Shown piece by piece: positions 33,782-45,400 of a stretch of DNA of 64,000 bases. The stretch covers positions 1,364,001 through 1,428,000 of the forward strand of contig CM074141.1 in NCBI GenBank assembly GCA_037178625.1, read 5' to 3'. Origin of the DNA: Skeletonema tropicum (Eukaryota > Bacillariophyta > Thalassiosirophyceae > Thalassiosirales > Thalassiosiraceae). The notes below the pieces were generated by a model. The model was not told the origin of the DNA. It made no database searches and saw nothing but the letters and a program-made list of their open reading frames with translations. The translations under genes were made by a program, and so were the position numbers. Numbering within the stretch: position 1 is the first letter of the stretch; each line of letters begins with the position of its first letter.

Positions 33782-35653
33782 ATGATGACGGCTGATCCTC
33801 CATCGCCATTCTCGGCTCGGCAGGCAGCACTCCAGAATGGTAACAATAACGCCGATGAGTACAACAAACGAATCTGGAACATTGCAGAGAACATTGAAAG
33901 CGACGAGCAGCCATTATTTCCTCCGTCGAAGTCTTCATCTTCTACAACCCCGCCTACGCTACAGCCAGCATCGAAGTCAATTCTTCTACGACGCACCAGC
34001 CTACGCAAGTCTCTGCGACGATTAGATTCTTCCAATAGACTTAGCACAACATGCAGTGGCTCAGACCTAGGGCAATTATATCTATCATCTCCAGATACAG
34101 ATACTTTATCATCACGTCTGAACTCAAATCGAAGCTGCAAGAGTAGTTTCAAGAGCAGTGAAAGTTGGGGAAACATTACTGTCGATAGCATTGATAGTTC
34201 CGATGACCTATTATTGGACCAACACCGGTCATCCTCATCCTCATCCTCATCATCGTGGCTACACGCTGCAGACTTGTACGGAAAACGGCGAAGCTTTCGT
34301 CGGAATAGTAGTAGCTATGTACGATTTTTGGATATTGATGTCATGAGTGACATTGGCGAAGAGGATGACTTCAATGATAATAATGCAATGGAAATGAAAC
34401 CGTTATTGATTGAAGAAGCTGATACAGATGAACATGGCATTGATACATGGAGTAAACTTCGACGTTGGTGGCGTTGGTGTAAGTCGCCATTGGTGGTCAT
34501 TCCAACAATGATGATGTTGGATCTTGTGCTAGGAGTTTCATTGAGTTTGTACGATAGCAACCTGCTACGAAACGTACCAGGGTTTCATTTTCCTCTGACG
34601 TATGCTCTGGTACAAAAGATGACGAATGCAATAGCCTCGCTGGTATTAATTTATTTGTCAAGGAAGTGGGACATTGATGAACGTAGAAAGATGAAAGCGG
34701 CAAATAAATCGATGGACGAGCATCAGGATAATGGGCTGGCTGAAATGCCATCGTTGAAGACATTTCGACATCATGCATCGTCATTAACGGCTGTAGCACT
34801 GGTGCAGACATTTTCATCTGCATTTGCCAATGAAGCCTTGCAAGAGATTCCTTTGCCATTGTTCAAAGTTGTCTTGATGTGTGGGCCGATCTTTGTTGCG
34901 TTCATAACAACAATTATGGAGGGTCAGATCTACTCAAGAGGGCGACTATTCGCCTTGCTACTGATAGGATTCGGCGCTTGTCGAGCGGTGTATGCAGAAG
35001 CTGGAAAGGCCGACAACCCACGGCAAATATTGCAAGGGGCAGGATATGCATTAGGTGCTTCAGCGTTCTCTGGCATTGCATTGGTATTAAGCAGTGTACT
35101 TATGCATAAGGACGCTGAAAATATAGAAGAAGAAGACGAAGTTGACCAATCAATTGAAAAGGACACGTCAAATGTGGAAACGGAGTTAAATCCTTTGTCA
35201 TTGCTCTTTTATCTTAGCTGCGAGCAAGTTATGATGCTGAGCTGTTACCTTGCTCTTGACGCATTCGACGGTACCGATATGGAACAACCCCAGAGCGTAG
35301 AAGAGCTGAGCGAGTTTTCTGCATTCCTAGTATATTTTGCAGATGATCCACAACGTGCCATATTCTACTTGTTAATTGGGTCATCTCTTTCGCTGACCCT
35401 GGCGGTCTTGACATTTGTGTTGGTCAATTGCACATCACCTGTAGCAACGAGTCTTCTCGGCAATGTGCGCAGTATATCTACCGTTGCAATTAGCTCGATA
35501 CTGTTCGAAGGAGTTGTTGGGAGAGGCGTAGAAACATCTTCTGGTGAAGGGCTGTTTGGACCTGCAGCTACCGGGTATTTGCTCTCTCTTGCGGGTGGTG
35601 TAGCTTATGCCTTCGCTGCTTTGTCTAGGGGCGGTAGTGATAATGTGAATTAA
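33782..35653 (+). CDS. TPT/DMT-superfamily transporter with long cytosolic N-terminus
   Basis: 623 residues from ATG 33782 (an upstream GTG at 33752 is not a credible start). Residues 1-230 are Ser/Asp-rich and disordered. The membrane part has about ten helices with the nucleotide-sugar/triose-phosphate translocator pattern: SLYDSNLLRNVPGFHFPLTYALVQ, a Lys in PLPLFKVVLMCGPIFVA, and NCTSPVATSLLGNVRSI near the end. An acidic loop (EEEDEVDQSIEKD) splits the two halves. Substrate could be a nucleotide sugar or phosphorylated sugar across Golgi or plastid membranes; no plastid pre-sequence is visible, so Golgi/ER is more likely. Confidence 0.8.
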   Translation: MMTADPPSPFSARQAALQNGNNNADEYNKRIWNIAENIESDEQPLFPPSKSSSSTTPPTLQPASKSILLRRTSLRKSLRRLDSSNRLSTTCSGSDLGQLYLSSPDTDTLSSRLNSNRSCKSSFKSSESWGNITVDSIDSSDDLLLDQHRSSSSSSSSSWLHAADLYGKRRSFRRNSSSYVRFLDIDVMSDIGEEDDFNDNNAMEMKPLLIEEADTDEHGIDTWSKLRRWWRWCKSPLVVIPTMMMLDLVLGVSLSLYDSNLLRNVPGFHFPLTYALVQKMTNAIASLVLIYLSRKWDIDERRKMKAANKSMDEHQDNGLAEMPSLKTFRHHASSLTAVALVQTFSSAFANEALQEIPLPLFKVVLMCGPIFVAFITTIMEGQIYSRGRLFALLLIGFGACRAVYAEAGKADNPRQILQGAGYALGASAFSGIALVLSSVLMHKDAENIEEEDEVDQSIEKDTSNVETELNPLSLLFYLSCEQVMMLSCYLALDAFDGTDMEQPQSVEELSEFSAFLVYFADDPQRAIFYLLIGSSLSLTLAVLTFVLVNCTSPVATSLLGNVRSISTVAISSILFEGVVGRGVETSSGEGLFGPAATGYLLSLAGGVAYAFAALSRGGSDNVN

Positions 35654-35675
35654 GCTAAATTGAAGATAATATCTC

Positions 35676-37157
35676 TTACACGCTGCCTCGTTTTCGTTTA
35701 CACCTGGCATGCTTCTTCTGGTTTGACGAAATGCCCATGTGAGGAACTATAAAGGTCTTCATGCATTGAAAAACTCTCGTCAACTTATTCGTGACCACTT
35801 CCTCCTGCTGAATTTGCGATAGCACAAAAGGCATCATTTCCAATGGCACGCCTTCAAAGTAATGAACCTGCGAGTCAGCTATCCGTAAGGCAAGCAAGAT
35901 TTTGTTGCGTTTATTTTCCGCTGCGTTAAGTGACGGAGGCTGATCGATAGAACAAACATTCACTCGTTGGATAGGATTGAAAAACTTAGTGAAGAGATGC
36001 AACGTGCAAGTGTGATTGCAATCTGCAACATTATTCAATGTTGTTGGATTGAATATCTCGTTGAATAGCAACTTGACGCCAACAAGCGAATATTTGTTCG
36101 CACTCAATGTTAGATGTCTAAGTCGAGTGTTTGTTCTGAGGCTGTTAGCAAAATGGATGAGATCAGTATCATTCAATTGATTTCGTTCAAGACTTATACT
36201 CTCCATCGGCGGGTTGCTAGTTAGATAACTTGCAATGATAAATCCACCCTGAGACCCAATTTCGTTGCATCCTAGTCCTAATGACTTTATGCCAGAGTGC
36301 AAAATGTCTGATAGAGCACTGACGTTGTTCCCTATGTTGCACTCGGAAAGACTGAGGTACTCAAGTTGTGGGTGCTTCCGAAGAGCTTTTCCAAATTGTT
36401 CTGTGTCAACCGATTCATCGATTCTATTCTTGTCCAGCGTAAGCTGTTGCAGCGTCGTATTGCTCCCCAGATATTCTGCCAGTGACGCAAACCCTGCACT
36501 GCACAAGTTTGTATCAGATAAGGTTAACTTCTTCAGCTGCTTGCCCTGTAATGCTGAAAACAACAACGAAGATACACTCCTGTGCAGATGTATCTTGCAG
36601 ATTGAAAACTCTTCAAATAGTCGCAGTATGCGACAATCTCTGAGGGCATCCGTGTAGTTGAGCCACAGCGGCATGAATGATCGATTGAATGGCATTTCCA
36701 CACCTGATTTCAGTTCACAGGACACTCCTCTACCACGTGGTAAGTCTCCAAAAGTCGGACCAAGGCTTAGAATGATTCTCAAGTTATTCTCCGCCATGTG
36801 CGTCTCGACTGCGTTATTGTCGCCAATATCATTATTTCCTGCAGCAGCAGCTGCTGCAACTTGTGGGATTGACAATCCATAATCTTCCACGGTCTCGTCA
36901 TCAATGAGATTCTTAATATAACGCTCATGGTTTCGAGCATACCAATTCACCATTTCTCCATCTAGCTCATGCGCAGGCGGAATATCTCTCATGATGGCAT
37001 CATCATTGAGGTCGATGTAATCATCATCGTCTTCTTCATCCGAGGATTCATCGTCTTCATCTTCGTGCAAGCTCCGATCTTCGCCGTCCCATTCATTATG
37101 AAAGAAATATCTCTCTTCGGCATCTTCTTCGCCGTTACTACTTTCTTGGTTGCTCAT
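35676..37157 (-). CDS. Leucine-rich-repeat (RNI-type) protein
   Basis: 493 residues from ATG 37157 (MSNQESSNGEED); the upstream extension lacks an ATG. Residues 10-75 are highly acidic. The middle holds at least six ribonuclease-inhibitor-type repeats (LKKLTLSDTNLCSAGFASLAEYL, LQQLTLDKNRI, LEYLSLSECNIG, IKSLGLGCNEIGSQGGFIIASYL, MESISLERNQL, LRHLTLSANK). The C-terminus is basic (KKHARCKRKRG). Probably a protein-binding scaffold. Convergent with the transporter gene with only 22 bp between stops. Confidence 0.8.
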   Translation of the reverse strand: MSNQESSNGEEDAEERYFFHNEWDGEDRSLHEDEDDESSDEEDDDDYIDLNDDAIMRDIPPAHELDGEMVNWYARNHERYIKNLIDDETVEDYGLSIPQVAAAAAAGNNDIGDNNAVETHMAENNLRIILSLGPTFGDLPRGRGVSCELKSGVEMPFNRSFMPLWLNYTDALRDCRILRLFEEFSICKIHLHRSVSSLLFSALQGKQLKKLTLSDTNLCSAGFASLAEYLGSNTTLQQLTLDKNRIDESVDTEQFGKALRKHPQLEYLSLSECNIGNNVSALSDILHSGIKSLGLGCNEIGSQGGFIIASYLTSNPPMESISLERNQLNDTDLIHFANSLRTNTRLRHLTLSANKYSLVGVKLLFNEIFNPTTLNNVADCNHTCTLHLFTKFFNPIQRVNVCSIDQPPSLNAAENKRNKILLALRIADSQVHYFEGVPLEMMPFVLSQIQQEEVVTNKLTRVFQCMKTFIVPHMGISSNQKKHARCKRKRGSV

Positions 37158-37473
37158 GGTGGATAAGTTCACAGATTGCAGCCGAAGTCTGTAAGAGATG
37201 TTACTGCAGTCAAACTCAACGAACAACAGCATTAAGATCAAATCTATCAACCACAAACTACGCACACCTCACCAACGAACACCTGGCTCAACTCAAGACC
37301 TACGCTACTCAAGACTCAATGCTATGACATCGATTGAAGTGCGGGATTGAATTTGTGTGCTAGGTCAGATTGTAAATCAATCCAGTGCCGTTAAGACATC
37401 ATTTTTGTCGCAATGACTATTAGGACAAGGATCTGAGTGCATGCTATATAATATACTTACATATACTTTCTAC

Positions 37474-37659
37474 TCATACTTTTTGGATTGTGCGACGGTC
37501 CTTGAACACCTCACGTAATACATCGGCATGTATGTGTTCAGGAGTGAAGAAGAGGCTTGTTCTTTCTCCGTCGGCGGTTGCAGTTTCGTATTTACAGTTT
37601 TCGCTTGATTGGACGTTCGCATGCATCGTGCATCCTCGACTCAAGCGATCATCGCGCAT
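37474..37659 (-). pseudogene. Short coding-like fragment
   Basis: A 61-residue frame (MRDDRLSRGCTMHANVQ... ELFFTPEHIHADVL-like composition) reads like protein and ends in a stop at 37474. No partner exon was found. It could be the end of a broken gene next to the repeat array or a chance ORF. Confidence 0.2.
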
Positions 37660-37754
37660 GCAATCGCAGGAGGGAGAGGGTGAAGATGAGTTACCCCTTC
37701 ATTGCGATGCGGTTGGAATAGTCTCTCTGACGGGTATTGGTAAGGCTAAATTTT

Positions 37755-37822
37755 GGACCTCGTCAGGTCCAGGTCAACTCCATACAGGATTGCAGAGATG
37801 CTGCTGCTGCTGCATGTATGGC
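37755..37822 (+). repeat. Left copy of array-flanking direct repeat
   Basis: A ~68-bp segment containing GGACCTCGTCAGGTCCAGGT recurs as a diverged direct copy at 40194-40262, on the other side of the tandem array. Confidence 0.6.
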
Positions 37823-38054
37823 CATCAAATCATCAACTATGATTGGCCACTAAGGAATCGACTCGTACGAGTTTCGACACGACACGATGACGTACACAAG
37901 AAATACAATGAAGACCGAACATAGTACTCCAGACCATTGTAGTAAAATATTCGACAATTGGTAGATCCGGTAAATATAGTGATGACGGCCGGCCCACAAA
38001 TGACCTTCTCAGGTAATCTACGAGGCCGTAACATCGCGTCTACGACCGCAATCC

Positions 38055-39770
38055 GTCTGAGCAGTATTCATGAGTGTGTATACTATCGCCGCGGAGTATA
38101 ATGGGCCACTAGAAGCGGCTCATACGCATATCTACGACGATAGATACAATTTCGTAGAATGTGGTGCTACTGGCAAAAGCAAGTTGGACCTCTTAGATGA
38201 TCGAATAGGTTGTATCATTGCTCTCATCAATGCAATCCATCTGAGCAGTGCTAGTGAGCTCGTAAACTATCGCCGCGGAGTATAATGGGACACTAGAAGC
38301 AGCTGATACGCATATCTACGACGATAGATACGATTTTGTAGAATGTGGTGCTACTGGAAAAAGCAGTTCGGACCTCTTAGATGATCGACGAGGACGTAGC
38401 ATCGCTTCCACAACCGCAATCCGTCTGAGCAGTGTTCATGAGTTTGTATAGTATTGCCGCCGAGTATAATGGGCCACTAGAAGCGGCTCATACGCATATC
38501 TACGACGATAGATACGATTTGGTAGAATGTGGTGCTACTGGCAAAAGCAGGATTTATCTCTTAGATGATCTACGAGGACGTAGCATCGCGTCTTCAACCG
38601 CAATCTGTCTGAGCAATGCTAGTGAGCTTGTATACTATCGCCGCAAAGTATAATGGGCAACCAGAAGCGGCTCATACGCTTATCTACGACGATAGATACA
38701 ATTTCGTAGAATGTGGTGCTGCTGCTGCTGGCAAGCCCATCGAGATGATCTACGAGGCTGTAGCATCTCTTCCAACGATGTAATCAATCTGAGCGGTGCT
38801 CGTCTGAGCAGTGCTCATGAGTGTGTATACTATCGCCGCCGAGTATGATGGGCCACTAGAAGCGGCTCATACGCATATCTACGACGATAGATACAATTTG
38901 GTAGAATGTGGTGCTGATTTCCAGCCCATAGAGAACAGCTACGAGGCTATAGCATCTCTTCCATCAATGTAATCCGTCTAAGCGGTGCTCATGAGCTTGT
39001 ATAGTATCGCCGCCGAGTATAATGGGCCACTAGAAGCGGCTCATACGCATATCTACGACGAGAGATACAATGTGATAGAATGTGGTGCTGCTGGCCAGCC
39101 TATAGAGAACAGCTACGAGACTGTAGCGTCACTTCTACAACCGCAATCCGTCTGAGCGGTGCTCATGAGCTTGTATAGCATCGCCGCCGAGTATGATGGG
39201 CCACTAGAAGCGGCTCATACGCATATCTACGACGAGAGATACAATGTGATAGAATGTGGTGCTACTGCCCAGCCCGTAGAGATGATCTACGAGGAATTAG
39301 CGTCGCTTCTACAACTGCAATCCGTCTGAGCGGTGCTAATGAGCTTGTATACTATCGCCGCCGAGTATAATGGGCCACCAGAAGCAGCTGATACGCATAT
39401 CTACGACGGTAGATACAATTTCGTAGAATGTGGTGCTCCCGGCCAAAGCAGATTGGTCCTTTCTGATCAGCTACGAGGCTGTATCATCTCTTCCATCAAT
39501 GCAATCCATCTGAGCAGTGTTAATTAGCTTGTATAGTATCGCCGCCGAGTATAATGGGCTACTAGAAGCGGCTCATACGCTTATCTACGACGATAGATAC
39601 AATTTGGTAGAACGTGGTGCTACTGGCAATAGCAGGTTGGACCTCTTAAATGATCTACGAGGCTGTAGCGTCACTTCTACAACCGCAGTCCGTCACGAGT
39701 TATTATATTATCGCCGCCGAGTATAATGGGCTACTAGAAGCGACTTGTGCGCATATTAGTGCTGCTGGCC
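38055..39770 (+). repeat. Tandem array of ten ~171-194 bp units
   Basis: The core CTATCGCCGCCGAGTATAAT recurs near 38081, 38265, 38448, 38632, 38826, 39002, 39175, 39346, 39533 and 39705. Each unit also has GGGCCACTAGAAGCGGCTCA, ATCTACGACGATAGAT (a short palindrome) and GTAGAATGTGGTGCT. Most units can be read as a ~60-70 residue ORF (MSLYSIAAEYNGPLEAAH...), but unit lengths are not multiples of three and units end in stops, so one long protein is excluded. The 3' third of the unit is the most variable. Confidence 0.9.
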
Positions 39771-39846
39771 CTGTGGGCGACAAAGTCCTTTCGTCGTCAA
39801 TCTCTGCTTTGTCTGAGTAATAGTGGCTTAGGACGGTTCACGCTAG

Positions 39847-40080
39847 ATGGCGGTATGCTGGTGCGAGAATTTATCTCAGAGTATGTTAACGATGAACTTA
39901 TGTCGAGTGACTATTGAAGAGAAACTTGGACTTCGAGATGACGTTGAATATTTTGATTTGAAGTCCCTCTTCGGGGAGTTGGTTTTGGAAGAAGACGCAG
40001 TACAGCAGATTCATGCTCAATCACTTGATGAATATACACAACTTAAGTTTTCTTCAGTTAAGTGTTCATTAGATCTTTAA
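39847..40080 (+). other. Short ORF beside the array, doubtful
   Basis: A 77-residue ORF (with TIEEKLGLRDDVEYFDLKSL) has plausible amphipathic composition but no match I recognise. It may be a remnant of the same locus as the array flanks. Confidence 0.2.
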
Positions 40081-40193
40081 CTCCAGCCAGAGATGAATTC
40101 TTACTCCAAGTTAACGTTGAAGTAGTCTCTAGACGTCAAGTTGGGATATATTATTGTGGTTGAATGTTTGGTGGTAGCCTAGTAGTGCAAGCC

Positions 40194-40262
40194 CATATGG
40201 ACCTCATCAGGTCCAGGTCATCTACCATACAAGATTGTAGAAACGCTGCCACGATGCATGGA
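40194..40262 (+). repeat. Right copy of array-flanking direct repeat
   Basis: Diverged copy of 37755-37822, again with GGACCTCATCAGGTCCAGGT followed by CATACAAGATTG, in the same orientation. Confidence 0.6.
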
Positions 40263-40388
40263 CGGTTGAATTTTATAAAAAGGTTCTGCTCTGCGTTTAG
40301 TGTTACAAGTTCGGTAATAATATGTATAGTTCTTCATTCTTTAAAGCGTTTGCTTTTACGCGAGCGTACAATACTCAATCAAGACATG

Positions 40389-42083
40389 TCATACTAGTCT
40401 TGATGCTCTCTTCAAGGCTTCCACAGCGCTTGGATCGAACTGAACATCTGATTCCTTCCCGAGATCTTCGACAAGTTCTTTTATCATACCACCTATTTCA
40501 GACATGTTGCTGTCCTCGTTGTTTAATTGAAACGGTTGAATGTCGTGATACGTTGCAATTGTAGGAGAGGTCCCTTCTGCCTGTTCTGTTGTCTTCTCTT
40601 GTCGATTGTCTAAGGCTGCTTCATTGGTGAGTTCATCATCTTGTGTTGTCACAGTTACACCATCGCCATCATTTTCAGTGACAATTTCTCTCGCTGCCAT
40701 CTTCAGCGCTTCCACAGCATCACCATCAAAATTAATTCCAGAATCGGTAGCCACATCTCCAATGATTTGTTCGATCATCATCTCCATGCGTGCATCATCC
40801 AGATCAACTTGTTGTGATTGAGGAGGACTGTGAGTAGCGAAACTTCCAGCAGGGTGGTTGTGTACAACCATGTCCATTGCAGCCTCTCGCAATGCCAAGA
40901 CGGCACCTCCATCAAATATGTGACCCTGTGCCGATGGTCCTTCGGTGGTGAACTCCTTCACAATGTCCTCAATCATCTGATCCATCAAAGGATCTTCGCC
41001 AAGAATAATTGAACTAGATTGAGAGTTGTATTGCTTGTTTTTTCTTGGTTGAGTTCGTTTGTATTTTCTCTTTGTTGGGGAGTAAGGAAATGGATTTGAG
41101 TCATTATCGTTCGTCGTTACCATCTTTGTTGGAGTGGACGGAGAAAGGAGAGTACTTGAATCATGAGAGCGTTTCGCTGGTGATGATGATGGTAGCAAGG
41201 ACTGATTCTCGATGAAACTACGTTCGATGTCACGATACTTGTTGCCTCGCTTTGGCGGATTCCCTTTTCGCTTGGATCTAGATTGAGAAGAAAGTGCCGT
41301 TTGCTCGTTGGGCTTTTGTCTCAGGTGGTGGTAATTCAGGCGCATCACTGAAAGCATTAGCATTAGATGCCGCGTCATTATCATAGACACTTTCCATCAT
41401 GACATCTTGACGACACTGTGATTGCTTTTCAATAATCTTTGATTGCTTTTCAATAATCTTCTGTTTCTTCCTTTCAATCTTTTCTTTGCTTTCATCTCAC
41501 GCAGCTCTGCCCTTTGCTTCTTTCTTAGATTCACTTCATCTTGCTTCCTCTTCTGTTCCATAGCCAACTCAACCGCCTCCTGATTTGCCGTGCGTTGATT
41601 CTTCATTACAATAGGTGTCTGTTGAAACCAGTGATCAATAATTGCTCTCTGTGCTGAATTCTCGCAGCTTTCAGTACCCACTGCCCTACCTCGATTGTTT
41701 ACCAATGATGGCATCTCCTGAAGACCAAAACGGCCCATCAAGATCTGCCTTGAATGTAATATTTTCTCTGCCTCCTTCCATCCCTTAAATTCGACACTCT
41801 TTATTGTTGTGGAATAATGAGCAGCGTTAACGCCCGCGTGGTAGGTATCAGGAGGACAATTTCGCACCAGCCACCCTTTTCTGCCGTGTTTCTTGGCACA
41901 CCATGGATATGGGAAGCCACGTTCTTGAGCCGAGGAGTAGCGGTAGCCAGTGGCAAGGAATAATTTCTCGTCTTCTTCTGGATTGAAATCATTAATTATT
42001 TGACTTGTGTCAATTTCTTCCGCATCTGAAGGAGCAGCAGCAGCAGCAGCAGCGGCGGCGGCAGATGAAGGTTGTTGGATCAT
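40389..42083 (-). CDS. Protein with three histone-H3-like half-folds (frame disrupted)
   Basis: Start ATG 42083. The first frame (228 aa) has a poly-Ala tract, a conserved-looking domain (FLATGYRYSSAQERGFPYPW, KHGRKGWLVRNCPPDTYHAG) and a Lys-rich helix. It stops at 41397, but MMESVYDNDAASNAN and a further frame continue directly, so one or two indels or an intron near 41300-41400 separate it from the 333-aa second frame. That part holds three repeats of one pattern: IEDIVKEF...FDGGAVLALREAAMDMVV, IGDVATDS..FDGDAVEALKMAAREIV and VEDLGKES..FDPSAVEALKRAS. Each resembles helices 1-2 of histone H3 (FQSSAVMALQEASEAYLV). Nuclear function is likely; whether it pairs with H4-like partners is unknown. 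Confidence 0.6.
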
Positions 42084-42449
42084 TAATTCTGTCCGATAGC
42101 AGTAGTTGCGGTTGAATTATCATTAACAGCTGTATTTTGTTGGTAGCACGTCATATATCGGCCGACATTGTGTCGACGGCAGCGGCAAGTCCAAAAAAAA
42201 TTCTATTTTTGCTCGTCCTCTTCTTCATCGATGTCTTCCTATATATCCCCTACTTTGTCTCCCGCAACGACCTTCCTTTGATCAGCGTCCCTGAATCATT
42301 ACTAATTATATTTATTACTATATGCACCTCGTCTGGACAATCCATCCTTCTTCGATAGAAATACTTCATCACAGCCCAACCATCTGATTGATATCATACT
42401 TTATCATTGACCAGGGTTGACCACAAGAAAAAAGCATTTGCTTAAAAAT

Positions 42450-45400
42450 CAATATCCATGATGAGATTTTTAAACTATCGAGCGTCCCATTTTGGGACTC
42501 TCGATTTTGAGAGTCCCAAAATGGGACGCTCAAGCAATAAGGTAGATAATAAAGCTAAAGAGGCTTCTGTTGCCTTCACCAATGTCCGATGGGATGGTTC
42601 CAAGCTTTTTTTGCTGTGAAAAGCATTTCTTGGCTCTCTACGCTAGCATTTCTGTATGTTTTTTTTGGCTGTCTGGACGTCCCCCGGCCTTCACTTCGAC
42701 GCTTGAGAATGAGAAGGTGTCAGCCACAAAAGATACAGGCACCTCACGCGCGCCTCCGAGACCAAGCAATGTCAAGTACATTACCAGCGGCAGCTAGTGG
42801 CTTTGTTTATTGCACTGTAGAAGTTGGATACACGCCGTAGTAATACTGTAATCACGTGTAGTGTGTGTGTGTCGGCAGTGTAACATGCCGATGAGAGAAG
42901 TGATTAAAAGAGCTTGTAGGGGGGCGGATACAACGAAGAAAGATGGACGACAACGTCCTTTGATTCTGATCTGTACGATGATGAAGATAACATTACTTGC
43001 CGCTCACGGTCACGACGTCTCAATTGGTGGGTTGCTCGCAGATGAGGAGGAGGAGGAGGAGGATCCGGAGGACTATGTCTATGTCAACGATGACTCTACA
43101 AATCTTCGTGTTGGCAATGGCAAATGGCCGCCTCCTCTCACATCATAGAATGAACGGTGTGCACACATCATCCACCCTAAGTTAACATTCAACGAGGGAA
43201 GTGACTCTAGCTATGAGCAGGCTAAGAAGGAGGTGAAATACTTTAACGACCGCCTGGGACATGGTGAAGAAGGTGTGAAGAACTTGTTTCAAAAACATTT
43301 TGGGAGTAAGAGCGAGTTGTTTTTGAAGTTCCATGAGCACCTTGGCATGGAATACCATGACCTTTGTTGCTTCTTAGCTACATTCTTCATCGAGTGCAAG
43401 TTTAGCAAGACGTATAGTAGACTTTGTTAAGACAAATACGTCGACACGTCCTCATTTGCCACTGAGGAACAATTACTTCTGACGATGAAATGATTGCAAT
43501 CATCGGCGAGATAGAGGGAGCCAAGCTTGGGAGTAGTGCGGAATATCGTAGACAAATACTCAGCAGTTGGGTAGACTGTACCCGGGTGCATGCGAGTCGT
43601 CAAGTTTATGACTCTAAAGGAGATGAAGGAGTTTCATCAGAGCCATGGTGGCTTACCAAACATCTCCTGGAGCGGAAGGGTTGACACTGTGCGTCAGAGA
43701 TTGGCTGGTGCATTGCACGAAGCGGAGAATGTGGATGGTGTACATGCCCATGCTCAAGATGAAGATGTTTTTACTGGGGAATACGCAGCAATCACTGAAC
43801 TTGCAAGAAGCTCTTTTATGAAACCACTGCGGAAAGGGAATGATGAGGGGCAAGCCAAATACGCCGCACTGGGTCACCGCGCCGAGAAGCCATTCATGGA
43901 GCAAGCTTTCGATATTTGTCAGAGGATTTATGGTACAAAATAGTCTAGAAGCTATGTACTCTCCAGGACTCGTTCGACGTGGCTCTGTCGAAACTGACAC
44001 TGAAAATGATAAAGAGCAACATCATTTCTTTTTGAGGGACACAGCAGATGGAATTACCATAATGGATTTAGGTGATGATAAAAGGATAGCCGTCCCAATC
44101 GAGTGTAAGTGCCGTGCGTCTCCACGAACATTTGCATAAGGAACGAAGTCGTATTGAGACTCTTCATAGAGAGAATGCGTCTGGAAGAGGGATGGGCGTT
44201 TCAACTGAGGTTGATATGGATACATACACGGTTGATATGGGTACACACACAGCGTACGTGGTAGAGATGATAGTGGAGTATTCAGATACGCATTTGGAAC
44301 TTTTCCATAGATGTGTGCCAGACGATGACGAGAGGGTGCAAATACTTCATCTACCTACCAAAGTGATCGGTGCATTTTTCTCATTGGCAATGACACATCG
44401 CTCATGGCCATGTACATGTTCATATTTCCAGCTAATAGCTAAGTTCATCGTTGACATGAAAACAATGTGACGGTGGCTCGGTTCTTGATGTACTTCGGTG
44501 TCGCTTTCCTCGAGGTAATCAGTGGTGCACGGTAAAAATGGACTTTCCGTATCCAACGATTGGCTCATTGTAGGAATGCTAACAACAAGCGCGCTGCCTT
44601 TGAGGATTCTATCGACTTGGCGATCGATATGCTGTTGGATGTCGTCAAGGTCAAGGCCCATACGGGCCAGACACTCCTTGAAGCTGCAGCTTGTACCACT
44701 GGAGTAGAGAGTACGGAAACACCGCTTCAAATGGAGCCTTTTACACTTTTGCCGCAGCAGCCTGTGGCACCTGTTCATGACCAGGAGAGAAGGCCTCGTA
44801 GTCTTAGTACAGCAAAGCAGAGGACACCCCAAGCTCCTGGATTGCCTACGCCTGCAGTTGTGTCTGGACAAACACCAAGGACGGATTAAACAGAAACCAG
44901 CGCAAACTCATTTAGATCGTTGCAAGCAATGTGTAGGAATCTACTTGGCAAAGGTACAGACTATTGGTGTAGTGGTCGACGGGCAGAAGAAGAGGAAGAA
45001 GAAGAAGGTAGACGAACGCACTCGACGTTTGTGTGAGCACTGCGGCAAGAGGACTGACAACATCTGCCTTGGATGCCGCCGGTTTGCTGCTTCTCTGCAC
45101 CATCTGTGAAGAAGACTGACAAGAAACATCCAAAGAACTTCTCAGTCAAAGCACCAATCCTAAATCGGAAGACTGGTGCTTTGCGCCGGGTAAAAAGAAG
45201 TGAAGATTTGGTCCACGAGACAGCCGTTTGCCAGTGGACTTGCTATTTGCATCGTGAGGACATGGGAAACCTATACCGAGAGCAACAAACATCAGATACT
45301 TGCGATGGCAAGGGGGGAAAGATCGGAAGCAAACGAGAAGAAGAAAGTAAAGGAGGAGGAAGAAGAAGAAGGGCACGATGAAGACAACCAAAGAGGGAAA

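Noticed and set aside
38070..39726. Four ORFs of 64-73 aa in the tandem array as separate genes
   Set aside because: They are the same frame recurring in each repeat unit; units are out of frame with each other and end in stops, so coding is not supported.
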